Positions 6,839 to 14,057 of a DNA stretch of 23,239 nt are shown one piece after another. The notes beneath the pieces were generated by a model. The model saw only the letters and a program-made list of their open reading frames with translations, had not been told where the DNA came from and did not search any database. Source of the DNA: an uncultured Oscillospiraceae bacterium (GTDB lineage Bacteria > Bacillota > Clostridia > Oscillospirales > Oscillospiraceae); assembly GCA_900763685.1 (NCBI GenBank), contig CAAFLF010000040.1, positions 1 through 23,239 on the forward strand, in the 5' to 3' direction. Position 1 is the stretch's first letter. The number at the start of each line of letters is the position of its first letter. Position numbers and translations under genes: made by a program.

Positions 6839-7330
6839 GTAGGGCACGACGACTCGGCGTGCCGCGGCCCGGTTGCCCAACCGGCGGGTGCAGGCGAAGG
6901 CCTGTGGCTTTCCACCCCCACTTTCTTTTTGTCGGCGTCAAAAAGAAAGTGACGGTGGAGCCGTCGAAAGAAAAAACGCCTCCCGGCGGCCACGGGCCGC
7001 CGGGGGAAACGGCCCTAAACCGTCCTGCCCCGAGACCCTACACCCCCTACCGGAGCACGGGCGGGGCCTTCCGCAGACCTCCGAACTTCCTGCCCCGTGC
7101 TGGACTCTGAGGTCATCGGGCAAAAACCGCATTTGACCAGCGGCTCTTTCCGCGCTTTCCGCTTCGCTAAGCGCTGCCGGGGCAGTCGTGGCGACCTTCC
7201 CCTTTTGATGGTCTCTGCGCCGATTTCTGGTCGTTCCTCGCCCCCGCTGGCGCGAACGCTCCGCTGCGCGCCGCTCCCCAGGGTGGTCGCGGGAGCTTTC
7301 CGTAGGGGCCGACGACCTCGGCGGCCCGCA
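6839..7330. repeat. Dispersed hairpin-rich intergenic repeat, copy A
   Basis: This stretch of about 0.5 kb lies between the dnaD promoter and the terminator of the DUF4358 operon. It has no gene with a credible start. It begins with GTAGGGCACGACGAC (6839) and ends with GTAGGGGCCGACGAC... (7302-7330). In between are hairpins at 6891-6904 (CAGGC/GCCTG), 6919-6951 (13-bp T-rich/A-rich stem) and 6982-7004 (10-bp CCCGGCGGCC stem). Linkers such as GGCCCTAAACCGTCCTGCCC and ATCGGGCAAAAACC are shared with copies B and C, and a tail with GCGCTTTCCGCTTCGCTAAG is shared with B. Confidence 0.75.
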
Positions 7331-7350
7331 CCCTCGTCCTTCGTCCCCAA

Positions 7351-7385
7351 CCAAAAAAAGAGCCGCGCCTTTCGGCGCGGCTCTC
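7351..7385 (-). terminator. Intrinsic terminator of the DUF4358 operon
   Basis: GAGCCGCGCC (7361-7370) pairs with 7375-7384 across a TTTC loop. Read on the minus strand the stem is followed by seven T residues, 9 nt after the stop codon of the last gene. Confidence 0.85.
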
Positions 7386-7394
7386 CGCTCTCTT

Positions 7395-7904
7395 TTAACC
7401 CAGCGCGAAGACGTTCTCCGGGATGGTGTACCCGTCCGGCAGGGCGATCAGGCAGAGGCAGTTCCCCTGGACCTGGATCTGGGCGTTGTTCTGCCAGAGG
7501 ACGGCGTTCTCCGGGTAGCCGGTGTCATTCGCGCCGCTGTCGATCCGGTCCTGCAGGATAGCCTTGGCAGCGTCCACGTCGCCCTCGGCCACCTCCACCA
7601 GGAGGATCTCACAGGCGTAGCCCGTCACCGGGGGGAGGTAGAGCTGGACGCGGCTGGGGTTCAGGGCGCTGAGGCCGGGGTAGAGGCTCTCGATGGCGTC
7701 CGCCCCCTCCTCCGGGAAGAAGATGAGCTCCTCCTGGCCGCTGTCCTTCTGGGCGTCCAGGATGCCCTGGTAGACGGCGTCGAAGGAGATGCCGTCCGCC
7801 GCTCCGGAGGACGCGCTGCCGGAGGCCGTGCCCTGGTCGATGCCGCAGGCCGTCAGAGCCAGCGCCAGGGAGCAGAGGGCCAGGATCGAGAGAAGTCGTT
7901 TCAT
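7395..7904 (-). CDS. DUF4358-type lipoprotein (169 aa)
   Basis: Residues 1-19 form a signal peptide ending in the lipobox LTAC, with Cys20 as the lipid-anchored residue. A short Ser/Gly linker follows, then a domain of about 130 residues that matches my memory of DUF4358: an EILLVEVAEGDVDAAKAIL helix, a YPENAVLWQNNAQIQVQGNC block and a final LIAL strand. The biochemical role of the family is not known to me. It is the last gene of a three-gene operon that also holds a second DUF4358 lipoprotein and an SGNH hydrolase. The start is set by an AAAGGAGG site. Confidence 0.75.
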   Translation of the reverse strand: MKRLLSILALCSLALALTACGIDQGTASGSASSGAADGISFDAVYQGILDAQKDSGQEELIFFPEEGADAIESLYPGLSALNPSRVQLYLPPVTGYACEILLVEVAEGDVDAAKAILQDRIDSGANDTGYPENAVLWQNNAQIQVQGNCLCLIALPDGYTIPENVFALG

Positions 7905-7990
7905 GTTTGTTTCCTCCTTTTCCGCAGGGACCGCCGGGGCGGTCCGGGGTGAAAGACCGCTTCATAACGGGCCATCGGCCCGGGGAAGAC

Positions 7991-8470
7991 TCATCCTAGG
8001 TAGTTCTCCATCAGCGCCGCCGCCTTCTCCGGGTCGGCGCAGACGGCCACCGCCACCACGTCCCCCTTTTGGACGGCCGCGGCGTTCCGGAGCTTCACCG
8101 CCTCCTCCGGGAGGTAGTCGGCGTAGCTCTCGGCCTCATCGGCAAGCCGGGTCTCGGCGATGGCCAGGACCTCCTCCGCCCGCTTTTCATCGGCGCACTG
8201 GAAGATGGTCACCTCGTCGGCGCTGACGCCGCCTGCCGCCCGGCAGGCATAGATCTCGTTTTCCTCCACGCCGTAGAGGCCCGCGGCGGTGGCGGGCTCG
8301 ACGTCCACCGCCGCCTCGCCGCAGAGGGCGGAGAGCTCGGTGAAGAGCCCCTCCAGGTCCGGGGCGTCCTTCCCGGACTCACTGCCGGAGGAGACATGGG
8401 GGGCCGCGCCGCAGGCGGCAAGGCTCAGGGCCAGCAGGGCGGCCAGGGCCGCCGCCAGGAATGTTCTCAT
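7991..8470 (-). CDS. Second DUF4358-type lipoprotein (159 aa)
   Basis: A signal peptide ends in LAAC, with Cys20 lipidated. The mature part has the same plan as the next gene in the operon: a Ser/Gly/Glu linker, a strand followed by the EKRAEEVLAIAETRLADEAE helix, then LRNAAAVQKGDVVAVAVC and a final helix PEKAAALMENYLG. The two are diverged paralogues. Its ATG overlaps the stop of the SGNH hydrolase gene (ATGA), so it is translationally coupled to it. A gap of 86 nt with a GGACCGCC hairpin separates it from the following DUF4358 gene. Confidence 0.75.
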   Translation of the reverse strand: MRTFLAAALAALLALSLAACGAAPHVSSGSESGKDAPDLEGLFTELSALCGEAAVDVEPATAAGLYGVEENEIYACRAAGGVSADEVTIFQCADEKRAEEVLAIAETRLADEAESYADYLPEEAVKLRNAAAVQKGDVVAVAVCADPEKAAALMENYLG

Positions 8471-9393
8471 AGGGATCGCTCGCTTTCTGTCGCTGATTTC
8501 TGGATGGCGTGGGTGTCGAGATAGCTCCGCCAGAGCTTGCAGGCGTCCGGCGTCAGGTGGATGCCGTCGAAGCTGTCCTCCGACGGGAGGTTTCCGTTCT
8601 CGTCCTTCAGAAGACCGTCCACCTCCAGAAGGTAGGTGCCCTTCTGGGCGGCCAGATACCGGATGCAGCTGTTGAGATCGTCGATGGCACGGTTATTGAC
8701 GTAGCTGCCCTTGGCCTCCTGCTCCGCCGTCACGGGGAAAAGGGTCATAAGGTAGATGTCGCAGTCCGGCTGGATGGCCCGGATGCGGTCGATGTCATCG
8801 GCGTAGGCGTCCACGAACTCCTTCTGGAGGTCGTAGTCCCCCAGGTTATTCATGCCGAGGTTGAGATAGACCTTGGAAAAGGTCTTGCCCTCCAGGGCTT
8901 TCAGCATGGGGACCTTGCTGCCGTCCGGCAGCCGCTCGGTGTTCTTCTCCTGGATGCTCAGGGCCTTGGCTCCGGCCTCGGTGAAGTAGGTGGCCCCGGA
9001 GGGACCGGCGTAGAGCCGGAAGCCGTCCAGCCGGGAGTCCCCCAGAAAGACGGCGTCGTCATACCAGCCGGCGTCCACGGCCTGGGATTCCGGCACGAAC
9101 CAGGCGGGCTGGCCGGTCTTCTCCTCCGGCGGAGGGTCCTGGGAGCTGTCCGGCGGCTCCTCCGGGGAGACATCCCCCTGGGAGCCGCTGCCCGGGGCGC
9201 TTTGGCTTCCGTCCTCCCCCTGGGAGGTCCCGGCGCCGCCGTCCGGCGGCGCTGCCGGACCCCAGTCCGCCCGGGCGGCGAACCACACGCCGCAGCCCGC
9301 CAGCAGCAGCGCCAGCACCGTCAGGCACGTCAGGCGGCGGTAACGCTGCTGTGGTCTTCGTTTTCTCCGCGTTTCCGCACGTCTCTCGTCCAT
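8467..9393 (-). CDS. Membrane-anchored extracellular SGNH/GDSL hydrolase (308 aa)
   Basis: A predicted ester hydrolase or acyl-transfer enzyme acting outside the membrane. A very basic N-terminus (residues 1-20) precedes a hydrophobic segment at 21-40 that contains LAGC34, so the anchor is either a lipid at Cys34 or a membrane helix. A Pro/Ser/Gly/Glu linker runs to about 95. The catalytic domain has FLGDS with Ser120 as nucleophile, the NLGMNN block at 178-183 (oxyanion-hole Gly and Asn), and DGIH with Asp276 and His279 completing the triad. Substrate is unknown; cell-wall polymer or exopolysaccharide O-acyl groups are likely from the family. First gene of the operon with two DUF4358 lipoproteins. 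A TACAAT -10 at 9440-9435 lacks a clear -35. Confidence 0.8.
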   Translation of the reverse strand: MDERRAETRRKRRPQQRYRRLTCLTVLALLLAGCGVWFAARADWGPAAPPDGGAGTSQGEDGSQSAPGSGSQGDVSPEEPPDSSQDPPPEEKTGQPAWFVPESQAVDAGWYDDAVFLGDSRLDGFRLYAGPSGATYFTEAGAKALSIQEKNTERLPDGSKVPMLKALEGKTFSKVYLNLGMNNLGDYDLQKEFVDAYADDIDRIRAIQPDCDIYLMTLFPVTAEQEAKGSYVNNRAIDDLNSCIRYLAAQKGTYLLEVDGLLKDENGNLPSEDSFDGIHLTPDACKLWRSYLDTHAIQKSATESERSL

Positions 9394-9534
9394 GGGTCTG
9401 TCCTTTCCTGCCGCTGGGGCTGTTATGTTACCCTATTGTACCCCGTCCCGGCGCGGAAAGCGATAACAAAATATCGACAAATCGTTAAAATTCGGTAACA
9501 AGGATTTCTCCGCCCCCAAAGGGGGGAGACAGCA

Positions 9535-9564
9535 GTTTGCCGCCCCGGTACCGGGACGGCAAAC
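9535..9564. terminator. GC-rich palindrome downstream of the nucleotidyltransferase
   Basis: GTTTGCCG (9535-9542) pairs with CGGCAAAC (9557-9564) and the interior CCCGGTACCGGG is a perfect palindrome. It lies 11 nt past the stop of the minus-strand gene. There is no T-tract on the minus strand, so termination would be weak or assisted. Confidence 0.45.
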
Positions 9565-9575
9565 GTCGCGTTTTC

Positions 9576-10499
9576 TCAGTCCCGCAGCGTCGCGGGATAG
9601 GCCCCGGCGGCGTGGAGCTTGCGCAGCTCCTCGGCCACCCTGGCCCGGTCCTCGTGATAGGTCATGCCGAACCAGCGGTCGGCGGAGTGGAGGACGGAGA
9701 CCTCGAGAGTTCCTTTCTCCAGCTCCTCGCCCACCATCACGGGCAGGAGGCACTCGGCCTTCAGGTTTTCCCCGGCGTCGCAGCGGAGGAAGTTCTCAAA
9801 GTACGCCCGCAGCCGGGGGAAGATGGTCTCGGAGAAGCCCCAGAAGTTCATGGAGACCACGGTCTCGGGGCTGAGAGTCTCCCCGGTGGTGAGGTCCTTC
9901 AGGCTGCCGTCCTCGTAGAGCTGGATCTTCAGGGTCTCCCGGATGGACTTCAGCTTCCCGTCCTCCACCGTACAGCAGCCACGGGAGACGGAGCCGTAGA
10001 GGGAAGCGGTGTTCTTCAGAAGGTAGCCCACCATGGTGGCCTTGCCGTCCTCCGGGAGCCGGATCAGCTCCTCATAGATGGTCCGGTAGGCGTCGATGCC
10101 GTAGTAATCGTCGGCGTTGATGACGCAGAAGGGGCCGTCCACGGCCTCCGCCGCGCAGAGCAGGGCGTGGACCGTGCCGAAGGGCTTGGTCCGCCCCTCC
10201 GGGATGTGGTAGAAGGCGGGGACGGAGGAGAAATCCTGGAAGACGTAGCGAACCTCCACGTTTTCCCCCGCCAGGGTCCGGCGGTTTTCCAGATAGCCCA
10301 CCATGCCCCGGAGAAGCGCCTCCATCTCCGGCTTGATGATGAAGACCACCCGGTCAAAGCCCGCCCGGATGGCGTCGTGGATGGAGTACTCCATCAGGAT
10401 CTCGCCGCCGGGGCCGATGCCGTCCACCTGCTTGCTGCCGCCGTAGCGGGAGCCCAGTCCCGCCGCCATGATGACAAGGGATACCTTTTTCCGATCCAT
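9576..10499 (-). CDS. Sugar-phosphate nucleotidyltransferase family protein (307 aa)
   Basis: A Rossmann-type enzyme that would transfer a nucleotide from an NTP to a phosphorylated sugar or similar alcohol. The signature loop AAGLGSRYGGSKQ is at 12-24, and INADDYYG at 128-134 carries the metal-binding Asp pair. Substrate choice cannot be read from the sequence; UTP/glucose-1-phosphate and CTP-dependent relatives have the same core. The ATG at 10499 is chosen because the signature loop follows directly, as in relatives, and a GAGG-rich site precedes it; the frame is open further upstream but that part is not protein-like. Single-gene unit with its own promoter. Confidence 0.8.
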   Translation of the reverse strand: MDRKKVSLVIMAAGLGSRYGGSKQVDGIGPGGEILMEYSIHDAIRAGFDRVVFIIKPEMEALLRGMVGYLENRRTLAGENVEVRYVFQDFSSVPAFYHIPEGRTKPFGTVHALLCAAEAVDGPFCVINADDYYGIDAYRTIYEELIRLPEDGKATMVGYLLKNTASLYGSVSRGCCTVEDGKLKSIRETLKIQLYEDGSLKDLTTGETLSPETVVSMNFWGFSETIFPRLRAYFENFLRCDAGENLKAECLLPVMVGEELEKGTLEVSVLHSADRWFGMTYHEDRARVAEELRKLHAAGAYPATLRD

Positions 10500-10607
10500 G
10501 GGTCCTCGACCTCTTTCTCTCAGATTTTCCGCCCCCAGGGGGCGTTCCGCTCCGCCCCGGAGGGGGGAAGCGTTCTCTCCATCACCGGGCTGTCCCCCGG
10601 TCCTAAC

Positions 10608-10636
10608 AGAATACCCGATTCCGTCCCGCTTTGCAA
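10608..10636 (-). promoter_or_regulatory. Candidate promoter of the nucleotidyltransferase
   Basis: On the minus strand TTGCAA (10636-10631) and TATTCT (10613-10608) are 17 nt apart. The leader of about 100 nt contains a CCGGG/CCCGG hairpin. Confidence 0.45.
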
Positions 10637-10687
10637 CCGCCCGGAGGGGAAATTCAAAAATTCGTAAAGACTGGGGGCGGCTTGCCC

Positions 10688-10715
10688 TTGACATTTCCGC
10701 CATGGCCGCTATAAT
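10688..10715 (+). promoter_or_regulatory. Sigma-A promoter of the zur-znu operon
   Basis: A perfect TTGACA (10688-10693) and perfect TATAAT (10710-10715) are 16 nt apart. Both hexamers are consensus, so the promoter should be strong unless repressed; the palindrome that overlaps its 3' end is the obvious repressor site. Confidence 0.8.
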
Positions 10716-10740
10716 TTGAAAATGATTCTTATTTTCAAAT
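10714..10740. promoter_or_regulatory. Fur/Zur-family operator
   Basis: ATTTGAAAAT (10714-10723) and its exact complement (10731-10740) are separated by 7 nt. The inner 19 bp, GAAAATGATTCTTATTTTC, agree with the classical Fur box at 14 of 19 positions by my count. The site covers the end of the -10 and the transcription start of a gene for a Fur-family repressor, so autorepression is the natural reading. Confidence 0.75.
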
Positions 10741-10768
10741 CCGCCCTCCGGGGCGGAGGGAGGATACC

Positions 10769-11179
10769 ATGCCATACCACACCAAGCAGCAGCAGGCCAT
10801 CCTGGACTGCCTTGCCCGCCGGGGCGGGGCGGTGCTCAGCGCCGCCGCTTTGTCCGAGGAGCTGCGGGACCAGGGCTCCCCGGTGGGCCTTGCCACCATC
10901 TACCGCCAGCTGGAGCGGCTGGAGGGCCAGGGCCTGGTCCACAAGGTCACAACGGAGGAGGGCGCCTGCTACCGCTACTGCGACGGCGGGGAGGGGAACT
11001 GCTTCCTCCTCCGCTGCGAAAATTGCGGCCGGGTGATCCACGCGGACTGCGGCCAGCTTAGGGCCTTCTATCAGCACTTAGAGCAGGCCCACCGCTTCAC
11101 CGTGGATCCCCGGAAGACGGTCCTCAGCGGCCTCTGCGATGCCTGCCGGGAGAAGGGGGAGCACCATGGCGAAAACTGA
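10769..11179 (+). CDS. zur: Fur-family metal regulator, probably Zur (136 aa)
   Basis: A metal-sensing repressor that would shut off this operon when metal is plentiful. The winged helix covers about residues 5-70, with the recognition helix around [18 protein letters not shown] at 40-57. Two CxxC pairs, C83/C86 and C123/C126, form the structural zinc site. The usual His-rich HHH stretch before the first CxxC is replaced by GEGNCF, with Cys78 in its place, and HADC (H91, C94) follows. The identity as Zur rests on the downstream zinc-type transporter; Fur, PerR or a manganese regulator are possible. GGAGGGAGGA precedes the ATG. Its end overlaps the ATPase gene by 14 nt. Confidence 0.8.
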   Translation: MPYHTKQQQAILDCLARRGGAVLSAAALSEELRDQGSPVGLATIYRQLERLEGQGLVHKVTTEEGACYRYCDGGEGNCFLLRCENCGRVIHADCGQLRAFYQHLEQAHRFTVDPRKTVLSGLCDACREKGEHHGEN

Positions 11180-11897
11180 GCTGCCCGGGGATGTCCTGCT
11201 CCAGTGCGAGAACGTCTCCCTGGGCTATGAGGGCCACGCCCTGCTGACGGGGCTGGATCTCACCATCCGCCAGGGGGATTCCCTCTGCGTCGTGGGGGAG
11301 AACGGCTCCGGCAAGTCCACCCTGATGAAGGCCCTGCTGGGCCTGCTTCCGCCCATGAGCGGCACCATCCGCCGTTCGGAGGAGCTGCGCCGGGGGGCGG
11401 TGGGGTACCTTCCCCAGCAGACCCAGGCCCAGAAGGACTTCCCTGCCACGGTCTATGAGGTGGCCCTCTCCGGCTGCCTCAACCAGAAGGGCTTCCACTT
11501 TTTCTACACCCCGGCCCAGAAGTCCCAGGCGCTGCTGAATCTCGGCAAGCTGGGGGTCCTGGAGCTGAAGGACCGCTGCTACCGGGAGCTCTCCGGCGGG
11601 CAGCAGCAGCGGGTGCTGCTGGCAAGGGCCCTCTGCGCCGCCTCCCGGCTCCTGATCCTGGACGAGCCCATCACCGGCCTGGACCCGGCGGCGGCCCAGG
11701 ACCTCTACAAGACCCTGGACTACCTCAACGGGAAGGAGGGCATGGCCGTGGTCATGGTGACCCACGACCTCCAGGCCGCCCTCAGCCATGCCCGGACGGT
11801 GCTGCACATCGGGCGGAAAAGCGTCTTCTGCGGCTCGGCGGCGGACTACCTCCGCTCGCCGGAGGGCCGGCGCTTCCGGGAGGAGGGGACGGTATGA
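11166..11897 (+). CDS. znuC: ZnuC-type metal ABC transporter ATPase (243 aa)
   Basis: The cytoplasmic ATPase of a metal importer. Walker A is GENGSGKST at 44-52, the Q-loop is PQQ near 83-85, the signature is LSGGQ at 142-146, Walker B is LLILDEP at 162-168 and the switch His is H200. It starts at an ATG inside the end of the regulator gene with an AAGGGGGAG site, and its stop overlaps the permease start (ATGA). Zinc is favoured because of the Zur-like regulator, but manganese or iron importers of the same family look alike. No gene for the substrate-binding lipoprotein is found next to it. Confidence 0.88.
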   Translation: MAKTELPGDVLLQCENVSLGYEGHALLTGLDLTIRQGDSLCVVGENGSGKSTLMKALLGLLPPMSGTIRRSEELRRGAVGYLPQQTQAQKDFPATVYEVALSGCLNQKGFHFFYTPAQKSQALLNLGKLGVLELKDRCYRELSGGQQQRVLLARALCAASRLLILDEPITGLDPAAAQDLYKTLDYLNGKEGMAVVMVTHDLQAALSHARTVLHIGRKSVFCGSAADYLRSPEGRRFREEGTV

Positions 11898-12706
11898 GTG
11901 TCTTCCAGATGTTCTCCTTCCCCTTCATGCAGAGAGCCCTCGTTGCCGGGGTCCTGGTGAGCCTCTGCTGCGCCCTCCTGGGGGTGTCTCTGGTCCTGAA
12001 GCGCTACTCCATGATCGGGGACGGGCTCTCCCACGTGTCCTTCGGGGCGCTGGCCATCGCCGTGGCCCTGGGCTTCACGCCCCTCTGGTTTTCCATCCCG
12101 GTGGTGATCCTGGCGGCCTTTTTGCTCCTGCGGATGGCCAGCCGCCCCCGCTGGAACAACGACGCCGCCGTGGCGGTGATGAGCGCCTCGGCCCTCGCCA
12201 TCGGCATCATGGTCATCTCCCTCACCACCGGCATGACCACGGACGTGGACAACTACATGTTCGGCTCCGTCCTCGCCATGACGCGGGAGGACGTGGCCCT
12301 CAGCGCGGGCCTCAGCGTCGCCGTCCTGGCCCTCTTCGTGCTCTTTTACCACAAGCTCTTCGCCGTCACCTTTGACGAGAGCTTCGCCCGGGCCACGGGC
12401 CTCCGGGTGGAGCGGTACAACACCCTCCTCGCCATCCTGACGGCCCTCACCATCGTCCTGGGGATGCGGATGATGGGGGCCATGCTGATCTCGTCCCTGG
12501 TGATCTTCCCGGCCCTCACCGCCATGCGGCTTTTCAAGTCCTTCCGGGGCGTGGTGCTCTTTGCCGCCGTCAGCTCGGTTTTGTGCTTCGTGACGGGCCT
12601 TGGCGTCTCCTTCGCCGCCTCCACCCCCGTGGGCGCCACGGTGGTGATGGTGAACCTGGCCCTGTTCCTCCTGGCGAGCCTCACCGCCGCCATCCGGAGG
12701 AGATGA
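11894..12706 (+). CDS. znuB: ZnuB-type metal ABC transporter permease (270 aa)
   Basis: An ABC-3 family integral membrane protein that forms the metal channel with the ATPase coded just before. About eight hydrophobic segments are seen, the first at about 12-32 ([20 protein letters not shown]). The conserved [17 protein letters not shown] stretch at about 36-52, which follows the second helix start, and the [20 protein letters not shown] block are typical of this family. Length is usual. The gene overlaps the ATPase by 4 nt and is followed by a strong hairpin terminator. Confidence 0.88.
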   Translation: MSVFQMFSFPFMQRALVAGVLVSLCCALLGVSLVLKRYSMIGDGLSHVSFGALAIAVALGFTPLWFSIPVVILAAFLLLRMASRPRWNNDAAVAVMSASALAIGIMVISLTTGMTTDVDNYMFGSVLAMTREDVALSAGLSVAVLALFVLFYHKLFAVTFDESFARATGLRVERYNTLLAILTALTIVLGMRMMGAMLISSLVIFPALTAMRLFKSFRGVVLFAAVSSVLCFVTGLGVSFAASTPVGATVVMVNLALFLLASLTAAIRRR

Positions 12707-12721
12707 CCCCCTGAAACCCCA

Positions 12722-12750
12722 AAAGGAGAGGCCCTCGGGCCTCTCCTTTG
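12722..12750. terminator. Bidirectional terminator between znuB and the ylbJ-like gene
   Basis: AAAGGAGAGGCCC (12722-12734) pairs with 12737-12749. The stem lies 16 nt after the znuB stop and 8 nt after the stop of the convergent minus-strand gene. Its A-rich left flank gives a T-rich tail for the minus-strand transcript. Confidence 0.75.
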
Positions 12751-12756
12751 CCGTTT

Positions 12757-13668
12757 TCACCCCATCACCCAGGGCGCCAGAAGAAGGGCGATGCCAGCGG
12801 AGAGCGCCCCCTGCAGCAGCTTTCCCCGAAAGCACGGGGCGGGGGAGAGGCCCTGGGGGGCCAGCACCGCCGCCGTCTGGCAGAGGACGCTGAGGCCCCC
12901 GAAGCCCGCGAGCCCCGCCGCCAGGACGAAGCCCAGCCGCCCCCCCGGCAGCGCCGCCGAGGCGGAGAAGAGCTCCACCGCCCCGGCAAGCCCCGCCCCC
13001 CAGGGGGCGGGCAGCCGCCGCAGGGGCAGGCCCAGCACGTAGAAGAGCTCCACAAAGGCGCAGATGCCGAGAATCGCCCCCAGCGCCCCCTGGACGGCCC
13101 CCACCAGCAGCTCCGGAAAACTCCCTGCCGCCGCCGGGGCCTTCCGGGGGAGGGGACGTCCGCCGCCGGACCGCCCCGGCTTCCGGGCCAGGACCAGCCC
13201 CGTGACCAGGGCCGAGAGCACATGGATGAGCCAGAGCCAGAGCCCCGCCCGGACGCTCCCCAGCACCCCCAGCCCCAGTCCGCTGAGGAGGAACGCCGGG
13301 TTTGCGTTGTTGCAGAAGGTCAAAAGCCGCTCCGCCTCGTCCCGCGTCAGGGCCCCCTGGGCATAGAGCTCCGCCGCCGTCCGGGCCCCCACGGGATAGC
13401 CCCCGGCAAGGCCCAGAACCAAGGCCCCCGCCGCCTCCCCCGGCAGGCGGTAGAGCCCCATCAGGGGGGCCAGCGGCCCCGCGAGAGCGTCCCCGAAACC
13501 CAGTTTCAGAAGGAGGGAGGACGCCGCCAGGAACGGGAAGAGGGCCGGGATGACGCTCCCGGCGCAGAGGGCCAGTCCCTCCCTGGCCGCCTCCCGCAGG
13601 ACCTCCGCCTCCCAGAGGAGCCAGACTGTGATGAAAAGCACCGCCGCCATGAGGACCTTCCGCCGCAT
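12757..13668 (-). CDS. ylbJ: YlbJ-like sporulation membrane protein (303 aa)
   Basis: A polytopic membrane protein of the nucleoside-recognition (Gate) type; YlbJ of Bacillus is made in the mother cell under sigma-E and is needed for spore cortex formation. Hydrophobic segments alternate through the whole length. Family-like stretches are SVIPALFPFLAASSLLLK, LAGGYPVGART and FCNNANPAFLLSGLGLG. The start at 13668 is chosen because GGGAGGG lies 6 nt upstream; starts at 13674 and 13689 are possible. At 303 residues it is clearly shorter than Bacillus YlbJ, which I recall as about 400. It is divergent from yqfC, which supports a sporulation role. A generic Gate-domain transporter is the alternative. 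Confidence 0.65.
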   Translation of the reverse strand: MRRKVLMAAVLFITVWLLWEAEVLREAAREGLALCAGSVIPALFPFLAASSLLLKLGFGDALAGPLAPLMGLYRLPGEAAGALVLGLAGGYPVGARTAAELYAQGALTRDEAERLLTFCNNANPAFLLSGLGLGVLGSVRAGLWLWLIHVLSALVTGLVLARKPGRSGGGRPLPRKAPAAAGSFPELLVGAVQGALGAILGICAFVELFYVLGLPLRRLPAPWGAGLAGAVELFSASAALPGGRLGFVLAAGLAGFGGLSVLCQTAAVLAPQGLSPAPCFRGKLLQGALSAGIALLLAPWVMG

Positions 13669-13774
13669 CGCCATCCCTCCCGCCGCCATCCTATGCCGCC
13701 CGGCCGCCCCGCCATGCCGGGGGACACGCAAGTTCCTGCCCCCCGGCGCATAGGCTTTCCCCGAGGTGATGGAC

Positions 13775-14056
13775 ATGGAGCGAAAACGGGGGGACGGCAT
13801 CCTCTGGGAGGTGGCGGAGCTCTTCGACCTGCCGGGGGAGATGGTGGGCACCCTGCCCCACCTGGAGCTGCTGGGGGATAAGCAGCTCTACCTGGAGCGG
13901 CACCGGGGCATTCTCTCCTACAGCGAGGAGGTTTTGGACATCAACACCCCGGCGGGGGTCCTGCGCCTCCGGGGCACGGGGCTGCGCATCCTCTCCATGA
14001 CGGCGGAGGCCCTGCGCGTCGGCGGCGGCATCGACGCCGTGGAATGGGTGCGCTAG
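13775..14056 (+). CDS. yqfC: Sporulation protein YqfC (93 aa)
   Basis: A small sporulation protein expressed in the mother cell under sigma-E in Bacillus; its molecular role is not settled. The sequence follows the family from end to end: VAELFDLPGEMVGTLPHLEL, then LGDKQLYLERHRGILSYSEE, INTPAGVLRLRGTGLRIL and a final GGIDAVEWV. The ATG at 13775 fits the usual length and has GAGGTG 6 nt upstream; GTG at 13766 and ATG at 13769 are too close to that site. It is followed after 1 nt by yqfD, the same order as in Bacillus. Confidence 0.85.
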   Translation: MERKRGDGILWEVAELFDLPGEMVGTLPHLELLGDKQLYLERHRGILSYSEEVLDINTPAGVLRLRGTGLRILSMTAEALRVGGGIDAVEWVR

Positions 14057-14057
14057 G

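Noticed and set aside
6839..7330. Possible CRISPR array or tandem repeat in the repeat copies
   Set aside because: There are no regularly spaced identical units with variable spacers, and no cas genes.
7097..7561. Open frame running from repeat copy A into the DUF4358 gene
   Set aside because: Its similar part (FRFAKRC) is shared with copy B because the DNA repeat is shared; no start signal, and it runs antisense through a terminator and a real gene.
8509..9498. Plus-strand open frame of 329 codons opposite the SGNH hydrolase
   Set aside because: Antisense to a protein with an intact catalytic set; the frame has only Val/Leu/Gly-rich filler and no ribosome-binding site.
10500..10775. N-terminal extension of the nucleotidyltransferase up to 10775
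   Set aside because: The extension crosses the promoter and operator of the divergent zur gene and its residues are not protein-like; the nucleotide-binding loop follows directly after 10499.
11846..12835. Long minus-strand open frame of 329 codons opposite znuB
   Set aside because: The translation is a low-complexity Gly/His/Glu mix typical of antisense frames in GC-rich genes, and it crosses a terminator.
12748..13881. Plus-strand open frame of 377 codons opposite the ylbJ-like gene
   Set aside because: Pro/Arg/Gly-rich sequence without domains; the opposite strand encodes a coherent membrane protein.
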